This document shows positions 25,969-36,400 of a DNA stretch of 64,000 nt, one piece after another. Both the position numbers and the translations under genes were made by a program. Within the stretch, counting starts at the first letter, position 1. Each line of letters opens with the position of its first letter. The stretch is from Duganella sp. 1411 (GTDB lineage: Bacteria; Pseudomonadota; Gammaproteobacteria; Burkholderiales; Burkholderiaceae_D): the NCBI RefSeq assembly GCF_017833525.1, contig NZ_JAFICD010000001.1, positions 1,054,001 through 1,118,000 on the forward strand, in the 5' to 3' direction. The notes under the pieces were generated by a model. The model was not told the DNA's origin, ran no database searches, and worked only from the letters and a program-made list of their open reading frames with translations.

Positions 25969-26871
25969 TCACGGCATCAACTTCATCGCGGCGGAGAACC
26001 TGAGCTCGCCACGTTTCACTCGTGCCAACAGCTCGCCGATGCCGCTGTCTTCTCGCAAGCGGGTGCCATAGATCAGCGAGACGCAAACATAATTGACGAG
26101 GTCCTTCATGGTCTCCAAGCCGATCTCCCGGGCACCAGTCAAAGCCCGCGCCACGTATCCGTAACGCTCCTTTGGCGGAATATCGTTCAATAAAAACGGC
26201 TGGTTCAGATCTACATAGAACAGGACGTGGTCGGGCATGCTGGCCTCGACCAGATCGTCCACTTGGCTTTGCGCGAGTATTAGCGGCTTGGCCAGACGCA
26301 CCGGCGGCGCCTCGCTATCGATCTTGAGCGAATGCATGGCGCCATCGCGATCCCAATACCACCAGCCCGCCAACCCGCCCAACAACATTGCGCGCTGCTC
26401 CTCGTCAAACACCGGCCCGCGCACGTGCAAGGTGCTGTCGTCCTCCTGTCCCATTACTGTACCGAGGATGGCCGGGTCCCAAAACGCGAAGAACATCTCA
26501 GTCCCATCCGGGAGGCGAATCTCGGCGAACTGTTTTATTTGCTCAAAAATTGCCTCGAAGGACAACCGGCTGGCGAGCACCGTCACGCACGGCTGTCGCA
26601 ACGCCATCCGTCCAATCCACTCCCAAACAGCACCGCCACGGGCCGGATCGGGCAGTTCGATCAAATGCGGCGACTTTTCCGCCAACGGGCTGCCCTGAGT
26701 GGCGCCAAGCAGGCAGCGCACCTGGCCGCCGGCGGACGTCAATGCGCCAGGCAAGGCATCGTTCTGCGCACTGTCGGCGATAGCATACCAATTCCACTGA
26801 GGTTCGTTGCTCGCCACTGCCGCCAGCGTATCGATGTGTGGGTACTGTTCCGTATAAATCCCGTCGATCAC
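25969..26871 (-). CDS. DUF4123 adaptor for the Tle1-like lipase
   Basis: A 300-aa DUF4123 protein with the family N-terminal core (WNWYAIADSAQND) and the segment AEKSPHLIELPDP. Its central region contains FFAFWDPAILGTVM, matching the F/WDPR-type strand of this family. A GTG start lies 2 bases beyond the vgrG2 stop codon, which ties it to that spike. The next genes are the lipoprotein and lipase, so this is the presumed loader of the lipase onto VgrG2. A partial copy of its 5' end survives in the scar at 23.2 kb. Confidence 0.88.
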   Translation of the reverse strand: MIDGIYTEQYPHIDTLAAVASNEPQWNWYAIADSAQNDALPGALTSAGGQVRCLLGATQGSPLAEKSPHLIELPDPARGGAVWEWIGRMALRQPCVTVLASRLSFEAIFEQIKQFAEIRLPDGTEMFFAFWDPAILGTVMGQEDDSTLHVRGPVFDEEQRAMLLGGLAGWWYWDRDGAMHSLKIDSEAPPVRLAKPLILAQSQVDDLVEASMPDHVLFYVDLNQPFLLNDIPPKERYGYVARALTGAREIGLETMKDLVNYVCVSLIYGTRLREDSGIGELLARVKRGELRFSAAMKLMP

Positions 26872-26873
26872 GC

Positions 26874-29723
26874 CTACGCCCCTTTGTTAATGAAAGCAGT
26901 ACGCTGCGCGGCCCGCTTGGCCAGGCATTCGATGCACACCGATTGCGGCAGGATCGGCAACTTATAGTTGACCTCCTGACCGCCGGCAAAGCTCTTTTTC
27001 GCCGCATGGATCGTGATCTTGCCAGGGCACTGAATGGTGATATTGCCCCCGGTAATAGTGATATTCGCCCCGCCCGCCGTCGACAGGCTGATGCTCTTGG
27101 CCGCCGCCCAGTCGATGTGCGCGTTGGCGCTGACGATGTTGACCTCGTCGCGCGCCTGCACGTTGAGCACGTCGCCCTGCGCCTGCAGGTCGATCGCGTC
27201 CTTGGCCGCGATCAGTTGCAGCCCCACATTGCCCTCGCCGGCCTTGACCGCGCCGCCCAGCATGCCGATCGCCTGGCCGCTGTGCACCCGCATCTGGCCG
27301 CCGATGGCGAACTGCGTGTCTTGTCCGCTCATCAACGTGATCGTTTCGCCGTTGGCCCATTGCAGGTTCTGCCCCGCCAGCACGCCCAATCCGGCCTTGG
27401 CGGCGATGGCGATGATGGCGCCGCTGCTGTGCGGTAGCTTGTCGTCGGCCGGCGCGATCGGCTTGCCAGGCGCCTCCGCCTTAGCCGCGTCGATACTTTC
27501 CTGGCTCAGCATGCCCGAGGTGGCCGTCAGCATCGCCTTCAACGGCGCCGCCTTGTCGTCGAGCTTGCTGGTGTCCGCCTTGGCCGCGCCCAGGTGGCTG
27601 GCGTACGCCACCGTCTCGTGCGTCTTGGCCGCGCCGCTGAACGTCTCGCCCAGCTTGACGGCCTGCTTGAGCAGCGCCATGCCGGCCGTGTTGTCGCCGG
27701 CCGGGTCGCGCGCGTCGGCGCCGTGCGTGATCTTGTAGCTCGACACCAGCAGGCCGGCGCCGGCGCGCACCGCGCCGTAGCCGTCGGTGCGCAATTCCGC
27801 GCCCGTGCCGCGCAGGCTGCCGCGATAGTTGTCGGCCGCGTGGATCAGGTGGCCCAGGTTCAATTCGCTGGCCGCGTGGCTGCTCTTGAGCTGGATGCGG
27901 CCCTGGTTGTCGGTGTCGTCGAACAGCAGCTGGTTGTAACCGACGCCGCCGAATTCCTTGCTGCGCACGCCCCATTGCGCGGCGCTGTTGCGGTGGCCGG
28001 CGGTGTCGGCGGCGGCGCCGTGCCACAGCGGGCTGTTGCCGCCGGCGACGTTGCCCTGCCCCGAGACGCCGTGGTCGTGCGCCGACTGGAACACGGCGCT
28101 GTCGCTGTCGCGCTCGCTCTTGCCGCCGGGCGTGGGCGCTTGTCCGCCCTCCCCCTGGCCGTTGTACAAGGCGCCGACGATGATCGGCCGGTCGATGTCG
28201 TTTTCCAGGAATTGCACCAGCACCTCCTGGCCGATGCGCGGCAGGAACTGGCTGCCCATGCCGCCGCCGGCCGAACGTTGCGCCACGCGCACCCAGCAGG
28301 TGGCGCCGGCTTCGCGCTGCCAGTGGAAGCGGATGCGCACGCGCCCCAGCTTGTCGCAATAGATCTCGTCGGCGCCGTTGGCGCTGCCGCCGCCGTCGAC
28401 GCCGACGACGATCGCGCTCTGGCTGCCGTGCGCGGTCGGTTTCGGGTGGTGGCGCAGACCGTTCTCCCCCACCACCGGACGCCACGGCGTGTCCGCCGCG
28501 ATCGCCTCGAAATGGTTGGCGTAGCCGCTGGCGCTCGCCTGCGCGATGACGGCCGCGAAGTTCTCCGGCTGCTCGCGCAGCGATTCCTCCAGCAACTCCG
28601 GTATCGGCCCGAACAATTCCTCCAGGCCCTGCCTGGCCGGCGTCGGCAGGTTGTTCACCCCCACGCTGAGCACGCGCAGCACCACATAGGCGGCGTCGCC
28701 GCCTTGCAGCGGACCCTGCGTCAGCGTGAAACGGGTGCCGGGGCGCAGCGTGCGCACGGTCGAGCGCGCGTCCCACAGGTGGCGGCGCGCCTCGTTCGCT
28801 TCCATTTGCAACAAAGCGTAGCGCTGAGCCTGCCCGCCATCCGAATAGAAATATTGCCCCGGCGTGTCGTAGCTCTCGAGCACGGGCGCGTTGGCGCCGC
28901 CGACCGGTTGGTTGGTCGGCACGCTGGCGCTGACGGCGCTTTTGGCCTTGTAGTCGTAGCTGAGCACGGTGCTGAGCGCGGCCCGCAGGCTGCGGTGCGC
29001 GCGCAGCGCCTGGATGGTGTCGGCCGATTCGCCCACGCGCGCGCCGTGGAAGCGGATGCCGCCCCCCGCTTCGCTACTGGCGTCCTCGGGCGTGGCGCTG
29101 GTTTCGACGCTGTTGGCGAACAGCACCATGCCGTGGCCGTCGTCGGTTTCCTCGAAGCGCCAGGCCAGGCCCTCCTCGGTCAGCAAACGGGTGATGAAGT
29201 CGAAGTCCGATTCGCGGTACTGGCAGCAATAGCTGCGCGCGCCGGCGGCGGCCATGAACGGCGCCGTCTCGTCGCTCCAGCGCCAGACCGCGAGCGGCGC
29301 GTGCTCCTGGAACACGGATTCGACGATCTCGATGACCGTCTTGTCTTGCCACACGCGGCTGTTGCGCGTCTGGCTCAGGCGCCACAGCCACGGCGTCAGC
29401 CGCAGGCGGTAGCGCGCCAGGCCTCCGAAGCTGCCCAGCATCGCCGCTTCGCTGACCAGGCCGCTGAAGCGGGCGCGGGTGCCGTCGGCCAGGCTGGTTT
29501 CCAGCGCGGCCGGTTTGCCCAGCAGCGGCGCCAGGTCGATGAAGGCGTCGGTCGACAGCGCGATGATGTCGCGCGCGCCGATCGCCTGCAGGCCCTCGTC
29601 GGCGGCAAAGGCTTCGACCATCAAGGCCGGGCCGTCGTCGCCGAAACTGAGCGCGTAGAGCCGGGTGGCGCTGGTGAACTCAGCCAGCGCGCCGACGACT
29701 TGATCCACCAATGCCAAGCTCAT
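26874..29723 (-). CDS. vgrG: VgrG2, T6SS spike protein (TssI)
   Basis: A 949-aa VgrG starting MSLALVDQVVGALAEF, an ATG that overlaps the upstream membrane-protein stop (ATGA); the longer open frame is rejected for that reason. Features: LRLTPWLWRLSQTRNSRVWQ and YQYRESDFDFITRLLTEEGL-type gp27 region, the OB-fold CWVRVAQRSAGGGMGSQFLP followed by RIGQEVLVQFLENDIDRP, then a DUF2345 extension of about 300 aa. It ends with SVCIECLAKRAAQ, a motif shared with VgrG3 (AICIECLKNAAAK) but not VgrG1. Heads module 2 on the minus strand. Confidence 0.96.
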   Translation of the reverse strand: MSLALVDQVVGALAEFTSATRLYALSFGDDGPALMVEAFAADEGLQAIGARDIIALSTDAFIDLAPLLGKPAALETSLADGTRARFSGLVSEAAMLGSFGGLARYRLRLTPWLWRLSQTRNSRVWQDKTVIEIVESVFQEHAPLAVWRWSDETAPFMAAAGARSYCCQYRESDFDFITRLLTEEGLAWRFEETDDGHGMVLFANSVETSATPEDASSEAGGGIRFHGARVGESADTIQALRAHRSLRAALSTVLSYDYKAKSAVSASVPTNQPVGGANAPVLESYDTPGQYFYSDGGQAQRYALLQMEANEARRHLWDARSTVRTLRPGTRFTLTQGPLQGGDAAYVVLRVLSVGVNNLPTPARQGLEELFGPIPELLEESLREQPENFAAVIAQASASGYANHFEAIAADTPWRPVVGENGLRHHPKPTAHGSQSAIVVGVDGGGSANGADEIYCDKLGRVRIRFHWQREAGATCWVRVAQRSAGGGMGSQFLPRIGQEVLVQFLENDIDRPIIVGALYNGQGEGGQAPTPGGKSERDSDSAVFQSAHDHGVSGQGNVAGGNSPLWHGAAADTAGHRNSAAQWGVRSKEFGGVGYNQLLFDDTDNQGRIQLKSSHAASELNLGHLIHAADNYRGSLRGTGAELRTDGYGAVRAGAGLLVSSYKITHGADARDPAGDNTAGMALLKQAVKLGETFSGAAKTHETVAYASHLGAAKADTSKLDDKAAPLKAMLTATSGMLSQESIDAAKAEAPGKPIAPADDKLPHSSGAIIAIAAKAGLGVLAGQNLQWANGETITLMSGQDTQFAIGGQMRVHSGQAIGMLGGAVKAGEGNVGLQLIAAKDAIDLQAQGDVLNVQARDEVNIVSANAHIDWAAAKSISLSTAGGANITITGGNITIQCPGKITIHAAKKSFAGGQEVNYKLPILPQSVCIECLAKRAAQRTAFINKGA

Positions 29724-30535
29724 CGCGACACCACCTTGCAATCGCCGGTCTTGGTGCGGCCTTCGCAGACGCGCTCGTGGCAGTGGGCCGCCTTGGACTT
29801 GCTCAACTTCTTGCACTGGGCCAGTTGTTCTTTTACGCTGAGCTTGGGCTTTTTGGGTGCCTCCGCCCGCTCGGCCGCCTGGGCGTGCGCCACCAGCGCC
29901 GACAGCAAGGCGATATCGCTTTCCTGCTCGGGGGTCGTGGCCGGCTCGCTAGGGGCTTTCTTGACCTCCTTGGCCGCCGGCTTGGGCTTGGGTTTGGGCG
30001 CCGGCTTGGCCGCGCTTTTCGGCGCCGCGCCGGCGGACGGGGTCTCCAGCGCTTTGCTGATCACGTCATGACCGGCCTTCGGCGCCGGTTCGCCACCCGC
30101 GTTGAGCATTTCGCTCAGGCTTTGCTGCTTTTCCGGCGCTTGCTGGGCGGCGCGGTCCTCGTTGATGACGGCCGCCGGCGCGGCGGACGCCAGCACCTCG
30201 TCGGCCGACACCTCGGCCGCGGCCGCCGGTGGCGGCACGGTAGCGGCCGCTGGCGCAGGCGGCGCCTCCTTGCTGGCCGCCACCACCGTGGCCATGGCGT
30301 CGTCGTGCGCGGTCTCGCGCGTCACCCACATGCCCACGCCGGCCGCCAGCGCCAGTACGCCCAGTCCCATCGCCGCCAAGGCATAGCGCGACGGGCCGCG
30401 CTTGGCGGCCGGCTTGCCGGCGCCACCGCCGGACTCAAGCGTCGACAATATGCGGTTGCGGTCGGCCTCTTCCTGCTGCGCCGGCGTCAACAAACTTGGC
30501 CGGGAGGGCTTGGGACTGTCATCTTTTCGTTGCAA
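29720..30535 (-). CDS. Single-pass membrane protein with Pro/Lys/Ala-rich linker, T6SS-linked
   Basis: A 271-aa protein. The cytoplasmic N-terminus (about 47 aa) is followed by one transmembrane helix (YALAAMGLGVLALAAGVGMW), then a long low-complexity region with a TonB-like KPAPKPKPKPAAKEVKK stretch. A compact C-terminus contains four cysteines (AQCKKL, AHCHERVCEGR, GDCKVV). The topology resembles a periplasm-spanning protein. I do not recognise a family. The start is TTG at 30535 with CAGGAG 8 bases upstream. Its stop overlaps the vgrG2 start, so it belongs to the vgrG2 transcript. Confidence 0.65.
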   Translation of the reverse strand: MQRKDDSPKPSRPSLLTPAQQEEADRNRILSTLESGGGAGKPAAKRGPSRYALAAMGLGVLALAAGVGMWVTRETAHDDAMATVVAASKEAPPAPAAATVPPPAAAAEVSADEVLASAAPAAVINEDRAAQQAPEKQQSLSEMLNAGGEPAPKAGHDVISKALETPSAGAAPKSAAKPAPKPKPKPAAKEVKKAPSEPATTPEQESDIALLSALVAHAQAAERAEAPKKPKLSVKEQLAQCKKLSKSKAAHCHERVCEGRTKTGDCKVVSR

Positions 30536-30743
30536 AATACGAACTCCTGTCTGTTATTGCAATACTTTACTATATTCAACAGCGATGCGACGCATGGTAG
30601 AACGTTAACTGTACGCGGACTCAACAGTGCGCACAATTGAACCGAATAGTCATGCCATTATCAGACTAGTAAGATATACTCTCAAGCAATAATTAATCTG
30701 GCAGTAAAGAAAGTTTGTACAAAATGCCTCGACGAGGCGCCGA

Positions 30744-31616
30744 TTGACGTGGTTCAGGGTTGAGGTTGTCGTGTTTTTATTGGCGGTGGTGCTGTATTTC
30801 CTTCTGGCGTGCTTGGTGAGCTGGCTGGCCCTGTTTCCGGCCGGCCGCGCCTTTGTCGTCGAGCGCGCCGCGCGCGCCGAAGCGGCACTGCAGCGCCGCT
30901 TCGCCGGCCTGAGGCGGCGCCAGACGGCCGGCGCGCAGGCGCTGCGGCAGTCGGGCGCGGCGTCGGCCCAGGGGCTGGCGGCGTTCGCCAGGCGCCATTA
31001 CCTGCTGTGCCTGGCGGGATTGGCTTTGCTCAGCCTGCCGCCAACGCTGGCTTTTTTGGCAAGTGGCAAGAACATGCTGGGCGCCTACGACGTCTCGACG
31101 CGCGAAGTGAACACCCAGGTGGCGGAACTGTTGGAAGGCGAGCAACTGGTGCCGCCGGTGGCGCTGCCGCCGACCGTGTTCGCCACGGCCGAAATCGAGC
31201 GCGAGCGCCCGATGCTGGTCTCGGCCAGCCGCAACTGGGCGTTGATGGATCCGGAATACACGCAGCGCCTTTTACTTGTATTTAAGATCATGAAGGAACA
31301 GCACGGTTATGATATGGCAATCCTGGAGGGTTACCGCAGTCCCGAGCGCCAGAATATGTTGGCGAGCCTGGGCAGCAGCGTGACCAACGCGGCGGCGTTC
31401 CAGAGCTGGCACCAATACGGCCTGGCCGCCGACTGCGCCTTCCTGCGCGACGGCAAGCTGGTGATCTCGGAAAAGGATCCATGGGCCATGCGCGGATACG
31501 AACTGTACGGCCAAGTGGCCGAATCGGTCGGCCTGACCTGGGGCGGCCGCTGGAAAATGATGGATTTCGGGCATACCGAATTGCGCGTGCCCGGCGTGAT
31601 GAAACGAAAAGCTTAA
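30744..31616 (+). CDS. M15-family L,D-/D-Ala peptidase, TagX-like, membrane-anchored
   Basis: A 290-aa protein with two N-terminal hydrophobic helices (residues 6-32 and 85-107) and a C-terminal peptidase M15C/M15_4 domain. Zinc and active-site motifs are visible: AILEGYRSPERQN, SWHQYGLAADCAF (H223, D230) and MMDFGHTEL (H277). M15_4 enzymes such as Acinetobacter TagX cleave peptidoglycan cross-links so the T6SS can cross the cell wall; position directly before PAAR and tssM supports this. The start is TTG at 30744, with GAGG 7 bases upstream; no in-frame ATG fits. A secreted-effector role is less likely because no immunity gene follows. Confidence 0.78.
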   Translation: MTWFRVEVVVFLLAVVLYFLLACLVSWLALFPAGRAFVVERAARAEAALQRRFAGLRRRQTAGAQALRQSGAASAQGLAAFARRHYLLCLAGLALLSLPPTLAFLASGKNMLGAYDVSTREVNTQVAELLEGEQLVPPVALPPTVFATAEIERERPMLVSASRNWALMDPEYTQRLLLVFKIMKEQHGYDMAILEGYRSPERQNMLASLGSSVTNAAAFQSWHQYGLAADCAFLRDGKLVISEKDPWAMRGYELYGQVAESVGLTWGGRWKMMDFGHTELRVPGVMKRKA

Positions 31617-31625
31617 GGAGACAAG

Positions 31626-31895
31626 ATGGCTGGTCCGTTGATACGGTTGGGGGATAAGACGTCGCACGGCGGCGTGGTGGTGAGCGCCTCGCTTTTGAGC
31701 GACAGCGGCGGCGTTCCGATCGCGCGCGTGGGCGACATGGTGGTGTGCCCGATTCCCGGCCACACGCCTGGCGTGATCGTCAGCGGCGACTCGACCATGA
31801 TCGTCGACGGCATGCCGGTCGCCCGCGACGGCGACAAAACCAGTTGCGGCGCCAGCCTGATCGCCAGCCAGCAAGCCACCACGGACCAGGTCTAG
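31626..31895 (+). CDS. PAAR-domain spike tip protein
   Basis: An 89-aa single-domain PAAR protein (IRLGDKTSHGGVVVSAS, ARVGDMVVCPIPGHTPGVI, VDGMPVARDGDKTSCGASL) with the His/Cys residues that bind the apical metal ion. It sharpens the VgrG trimer. There is no C-terminal toxin extension, so it is a structural tip. A strong AAGGAG precedes the ATG, 9 bases after the M15 peptidase stop. Confidence 0.95.
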   Translation: MAGPLIRLGDKTSHGGVVVSASLLSDSGGVPIARVGDMVVCPIPGHTPGVIVSGDSTMIVDGMPVARDGDKTSCGASLIASQQATTDQV

Positions 31896-31931
31896 ACGTA
31901 TGCAAGGTCTTCAAATGGACGGGCGCCGCTG

Positions 31932-33368
31932 ATGCGCCCCTGGATCAGTCGTAGCCTGATCGTCGCCGCCACCTTCGCCGCCTGCTGGCTGGGCGCGGTG
32001 TGGTATTGGCGCGAGACGCGCCGCATGCCGGGCACCGACGACCTGGTGATCTATCTGCTGCTTTTGCCGCTGCTGCTGTTGCTGCTGGTGTGGGGCGGAA
32101 GCAAGCTGCTGGCCGCCGCGGGCGCGGCTTCGGCGGCCAGCGCCGCCGCTGCCGCCAACGCCACCGAGGCCGCGGCGAAAACCGTTCCGGCCGCGCCGCC
32201 CGCCGTCGCGCTGACCGTGCTGGCCGGCGCGTTGCGCATGCCCCATGGCGACAGCGCCGCGCGTGTGGCCGAGGCGTTGTTGTCGCGCAAGGCCAATCTT
32301 GCCCTCGATCCGGAATTGGTCGACGAGAGCGGCTACCCCATCCTCAGCGGCCGGGTCGACGACGTCGACGTCGCCGCCCAGCAGGACGGCATGGCCGACT
32401 GGCTGCGCGAGCACCACCCGGACACCGATTTCACCGACGAGCAATGGCGTGCGCTGGCGCTCGGCACTGCCGTGGCCGCCGATCTTGCCGCCGAACTCGG
32501 CCCTCATCCTGCCCTGCCCCGCTACCTGGACGCGGCCGCCGACGGCAAACCGTTGCCGCCGCTGCCGGCGCTGCACGTGGTGCCCCTGCTGCCGGCCGAA
32601 TGGACGGACGCCGAACGCGCCGCCGCGTCCGGCTGGCTGCGCCACGTCGTGGCCCGCCACGGCTGGCCGCAGGCGCGCCTGGCGCCACCGCTGCTGGCCG
32701 CCCACGCCCAGCCGCCGCTGCCGCTGATCGGCCAGTTGGCAAGCGAGGCGCGGCGGGAGGACCAGCCGTTGTTGTGCCTGATGCTGGCGTGCGGCTCGCG
32801 CATCGGCGCGGCCAGCACGCGGGACTGGGCCGACCATTTCATATTGTTCGACAGCAACCATCCGCAGGGCCGCATCCCCGGCGAAGGCGCGGCCGGCCTG
32901 CTGCTGGCCGACACCGCCCAGGGCGCGCTGTTCGATGCCGCCGACGCCGCTTTGCTGTATCCCGCCAGCAGCGCGCTGCGCGCCGCCTCGGCCGACACCA
33001 AGCCGCGCGGCGACACCGGCCTGCTGGCCGAACTGGCCACGCAGGCGATCGCCACGGCCGGCGTCAACGCCGCCGACATCGCCATGCTGACCGCCGACAG
33101 CGACCAGCGCGTCAGCCGCATGACCGAACTGCTGGGCATGGCCAGCGCCACCTTGCCCGAGCTCGACCTGGGCAGCCAGGTGCTGTCCGTCGGCGCGGCC
33201 TGCGGCGACGCCGGCACCGTCACGACCCTGGCCGCGCTGGTGCTGGCGCAGCAACAGGTCAAGGCCGGCGCCGGCCCGGCGCTGTGCGTGACCAACCTCG
33301 ATCCTTTCCACCGTGGCGCGGTGCTGCTGACGGCGCAAGCCGCCATCACCGAAGCGGCCACGGCATGA
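31932..33368 (+). CDS. T6SS-linked membrane protein with a thiolase/ketosynthase-like fold
   Basis: A 478-aa protein with two N-terminal helices (residues 5-22 and 38-56), an Ala-rich linker, then a domain reminiscent of the beta-ketoacyl-synthase/thiolase fold. The segments GRIPGEGAAGLLLAD and LSVGAACGDAGTVTTLAALVLAQQQV mirror the ketosynthase GEGAA and G-x-AG..G motifs. The catalytic Cys-His-His set is not recognisable, so it is probably a non-enzymatic derivative. It sits between PAAR and tssM in the plus-strand structural block, implying a secretion role. Function unknown. Confidence 0.6.
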   Translation: MRPWISRSLIVAATFAACWLGAVWYWRETRRMPGTDDLVIYLLLLPLLLLLLVWGGSKLLAAAGAASAASAAAAANATEAAAKTVPAAPPAVALTVLAGALRMPHGDSAARVAEALLSRKANLALDPELVDESGYPILSGRVDDVDVAAQQDGMADWLREHHPDTDFTDEQWRALALGTAVAADLAAELGPHPALPRYLDAAADGKPLPPLPALHVVPLLPAEWTDAERAAASGWLRHVVARHGWPQARLAPPLLAAHAQPPLPLIGQLASEARREDQPLLCLMLACGSRIGAASTRDWADHFILFDSNHPQGRIPGEGAAGLLLADTAQGALFDAADAALLYPASSALRAASADTKPRGDTGLLAELATQAIATAGVNAADIAMLTADSDQRVSRMTELLGMASATLPELDLGSQVLSVGAACGDAGTVTTLAALVLAQQQVKAGAGPALCVTNLDPFHRGAVLLTAQAAITEAATA

Positions 33369-33414
33369 ACCATTTCACTCAACCCAAGTACGCCTTAGCC
33401 CCTTTAGCCCCACT

Positions 33415-36400
33415 ATGATGCAACGATTCTGGCACTTTCTCACCGCTCGCTTCAGCCTGGCCGTGATCGGCTTCGCGGCCTTTGCCGCCGCCCTGCTGAT
33501 CGCCGCCGCCGTCTTCGAGATTTCCTATAAATGGGTGCTGCTGGTGCTGCTGGCCGCGCTGCTGCTGTACGGCGCCGTCTGGCTGTTCAAGCGCTACCGC
33601 CGCCAGCGCTCCGGCGCCGCGTTCGGCGGCATGCTCGAGCAGCAGGCCGGCGCCGCCAAGGCCGACGCCGCCCAGCGCGAGGAAAACGAGGCGCTGCGCA
33701 AGCGCATGATGGAAGCCATCGGCACCATCAAGACCTCCAAGCTGGGCCAGCTCTCGGGCGACGCCGCGCTGTATGAACTGCCGTGGTATATGGTCATCGG
33801 CAACCCGGCCGCCGGCAAGAGCACCGCGATCGCCAGTTCCGGGCTGCAGTTCCCCTTCGCCGACAGCAAGATCGTCCAGGGCGTCGGCGGCACCCGCAAC
33901 TGCGACTGGTTCTTCACCACCGACGGCATCCTGCTCGACACCGCCGGCCGCTACTCGGTCGGCGAGGAAGACCGCGCCGAATGGCTGGGCTTCCTGGGCC
34001 TGCTGAAAAAATACCGCAAGCGCGCCCCGATCAACGGCATCATCATCGCCGTCAGCGTCGCCGAGCTGACCGGCAGCCGTCCCGAGTTCGCCATCAACCT
34101 GGCCAAGAACCTGCGCCAGCGGGTGCAGGAGCTGACCGAGAAGCTCGAAGTGCACGCGCCGGTCTACGTGGTGTTCACCAAGGCCGACCTGATCACCGGC
34201 TTCAACGAGTTCTTCCAGGACGCCGAGCGCGGCGAACGCGACAAGGTGTGGGGCGCGACGCTGCCCTACAGCCAGACCAGCTCCAAGCAGGACGTGCTGG
34301 AGCAGTTCGACCAGCGCTTCGACGAGCTGTACGACGGCCTCAAGGACCTGAGCCTGGCCAACATGGCACTGCAGTGGCGCGAACGCATGCCGCCGGGCGT
34401 GTTCACCTTCCCGCTCGAGTTCAGCTCGATCAAGGGGCCGCTGCGCACCTTCATCGCCACCCTGTTCGAGGAAAACCCGTTCCAGTTCAAGCCGGTGTTC
34501 CGCGGCTTCTACTTCACCAGCGCGCTGCAGGAGGGCGAATCCGTTTCGGCCTCGTCCGAGCGCGTCGCCCACCGCTTCGATTTGCAGATGCTGCCGGCGG
34601 CCCAGTCCGAGGTGCATGACCAGCACGGCTACTTCCTGCTCAACCTGTTCCGCAAGGTGATCTTCGCCGACAAGGACCTGGTGGCGCAGTACGCCAGCCC
34701 AGCCAAGACGCGCATGCGCTACGCCACCTTCTTCGGCGCCATGGCGCTGGTCGGCCTGGCGCTGGGCGGCTGGAGCTGGTCGTACCTGGCCAACCGCCAG
34801 CTGGTCAACAACGTCCAGGCCGACCTGGCGCAGGCCGTCAAGGTGCAGGAAAAACGGCTGGACCTGGCGTCGCGCTTCGAGGCGCTGGAAATCCTGCAGG
34901 ACCGCATCGAGCAGCTCGAATCGTACCGCACCGACCGTCCGCTGTCGCTGTCGCTGGGCCTGTACCAGGGCGAGTTCCTCGAACGCAAGCTGCGTGAGGA
35001 ATACTTCTCCGGCCTCAAGGAAGTGATGCTGAAACCGGTCGGCCAGTCGATCGAAGCCTTCCTCGGCGAAGTCAACAGCGGCGCCGACAAGCTCGAGCCG
35101 ATGTCGCGGCCGCCGCAATCGGGCGCGCTCAACGCCGGCGCCGCCGCGCCGGCAGCCGCCGTGCCCGGCGCAGCGCCGGCTGGTGCAGTGCTTCCCGCCG
35201 TCGCGCCCGGCGCCGCCCCGGGCGCCCTGCCCGGCACGGTCGCCCTGTCGCCGGCCGCCGCCGTCAACTTCGGCGCGCTGCAGTTCAAGGACGCCAACCC
35301 GGCCAACGTCGAGGACGCCTACAACGCGCTCAAGACCTACCTGATGCTCAGCGACAAATCGCGCGCCGAGGCCAGCCACCTGAACGACCAGCTGACCCGC
35401 TTCTGGCGCGTCTGGCTCGACAGCAACCGTGGCACCATGCCGCGCGAGCAGATGATCCGCAGCGCCGAACGCATGATCTCGTTCTACCTGAGCCAGATGA
35501 GCGACCCGTCGTGGCCGACCATCGAGCCCAAGCTGGCCCTGGTCGACCAGAGCCGCGACAACCTGCGCAAAGTGGTGCGCGGCCTGCCGGCGCGCGAACG
35601 CGTGTACGCCGACGTCAAGGCGCGCGCCGCCACCCGCTTCCCGTCGATGACGGTGGCGCGCATCGTCGGCGAGCAGGACAAGGAACTGGTGGTGGGCAGC
35701 TACGCCATCCCGGGCACCTTCACGCGCGAGGCGTGGGACAAGTTCATCCAGGAAGCCTTCCGCGACGCCGCCAACCGCGAGCTGCAAAGCTCGGACTGGG
35801 TGCTGAAGACCGCCGCCAAGGACGACCTGACCCTGGAAGGCAGCCCGGAGCAGATACAGAAGGCGCTGCTCGAACTGTATAAGAACGACTACGCCAAGGA
35901 ATGGCAGAAGTTCATCCAGAACGTCAGCATCCGCGAACTGAACGGCTTCGACCAGGCCGCCAGCGCGATGAACCGCCTGGGCGATCCGCAATCGTCGCCG
36001 ATCGACAAGCTGATCAAGACGGTCTACGAGCAAACCTCGTGGGACAATCCGTCGCTGATCGACGCCGGCCTGCAACGCGCCCAGCGCGGCGTGGTGGAAT
36101 GGTTCAAGCAAACCATCCTGCGCCAGAAGCCGTCCGGCATCGACGTCAACATCAACACCAGCGCCGCCGCCGGCAGTGCCCCGATCCCGATGGGGCCGGT
36201 GGGACGCGAGTTCTCCGGCGTGGCCAAGCTGGTGGTCAGCAAGGACAAGGGCGCCACCCTGATCGGCGGCTACATGGACGCGCTGTCCAAGCTGCGCGGC
36301 CGCTTCAACCAGATCAAGAACCAGGGCGACACCGGCCCCGGCGCCAAGCAGTTCATGCAGCAGACGCTCGACGGCACCGGCTCCGAGCTGGCCGAGGCGC

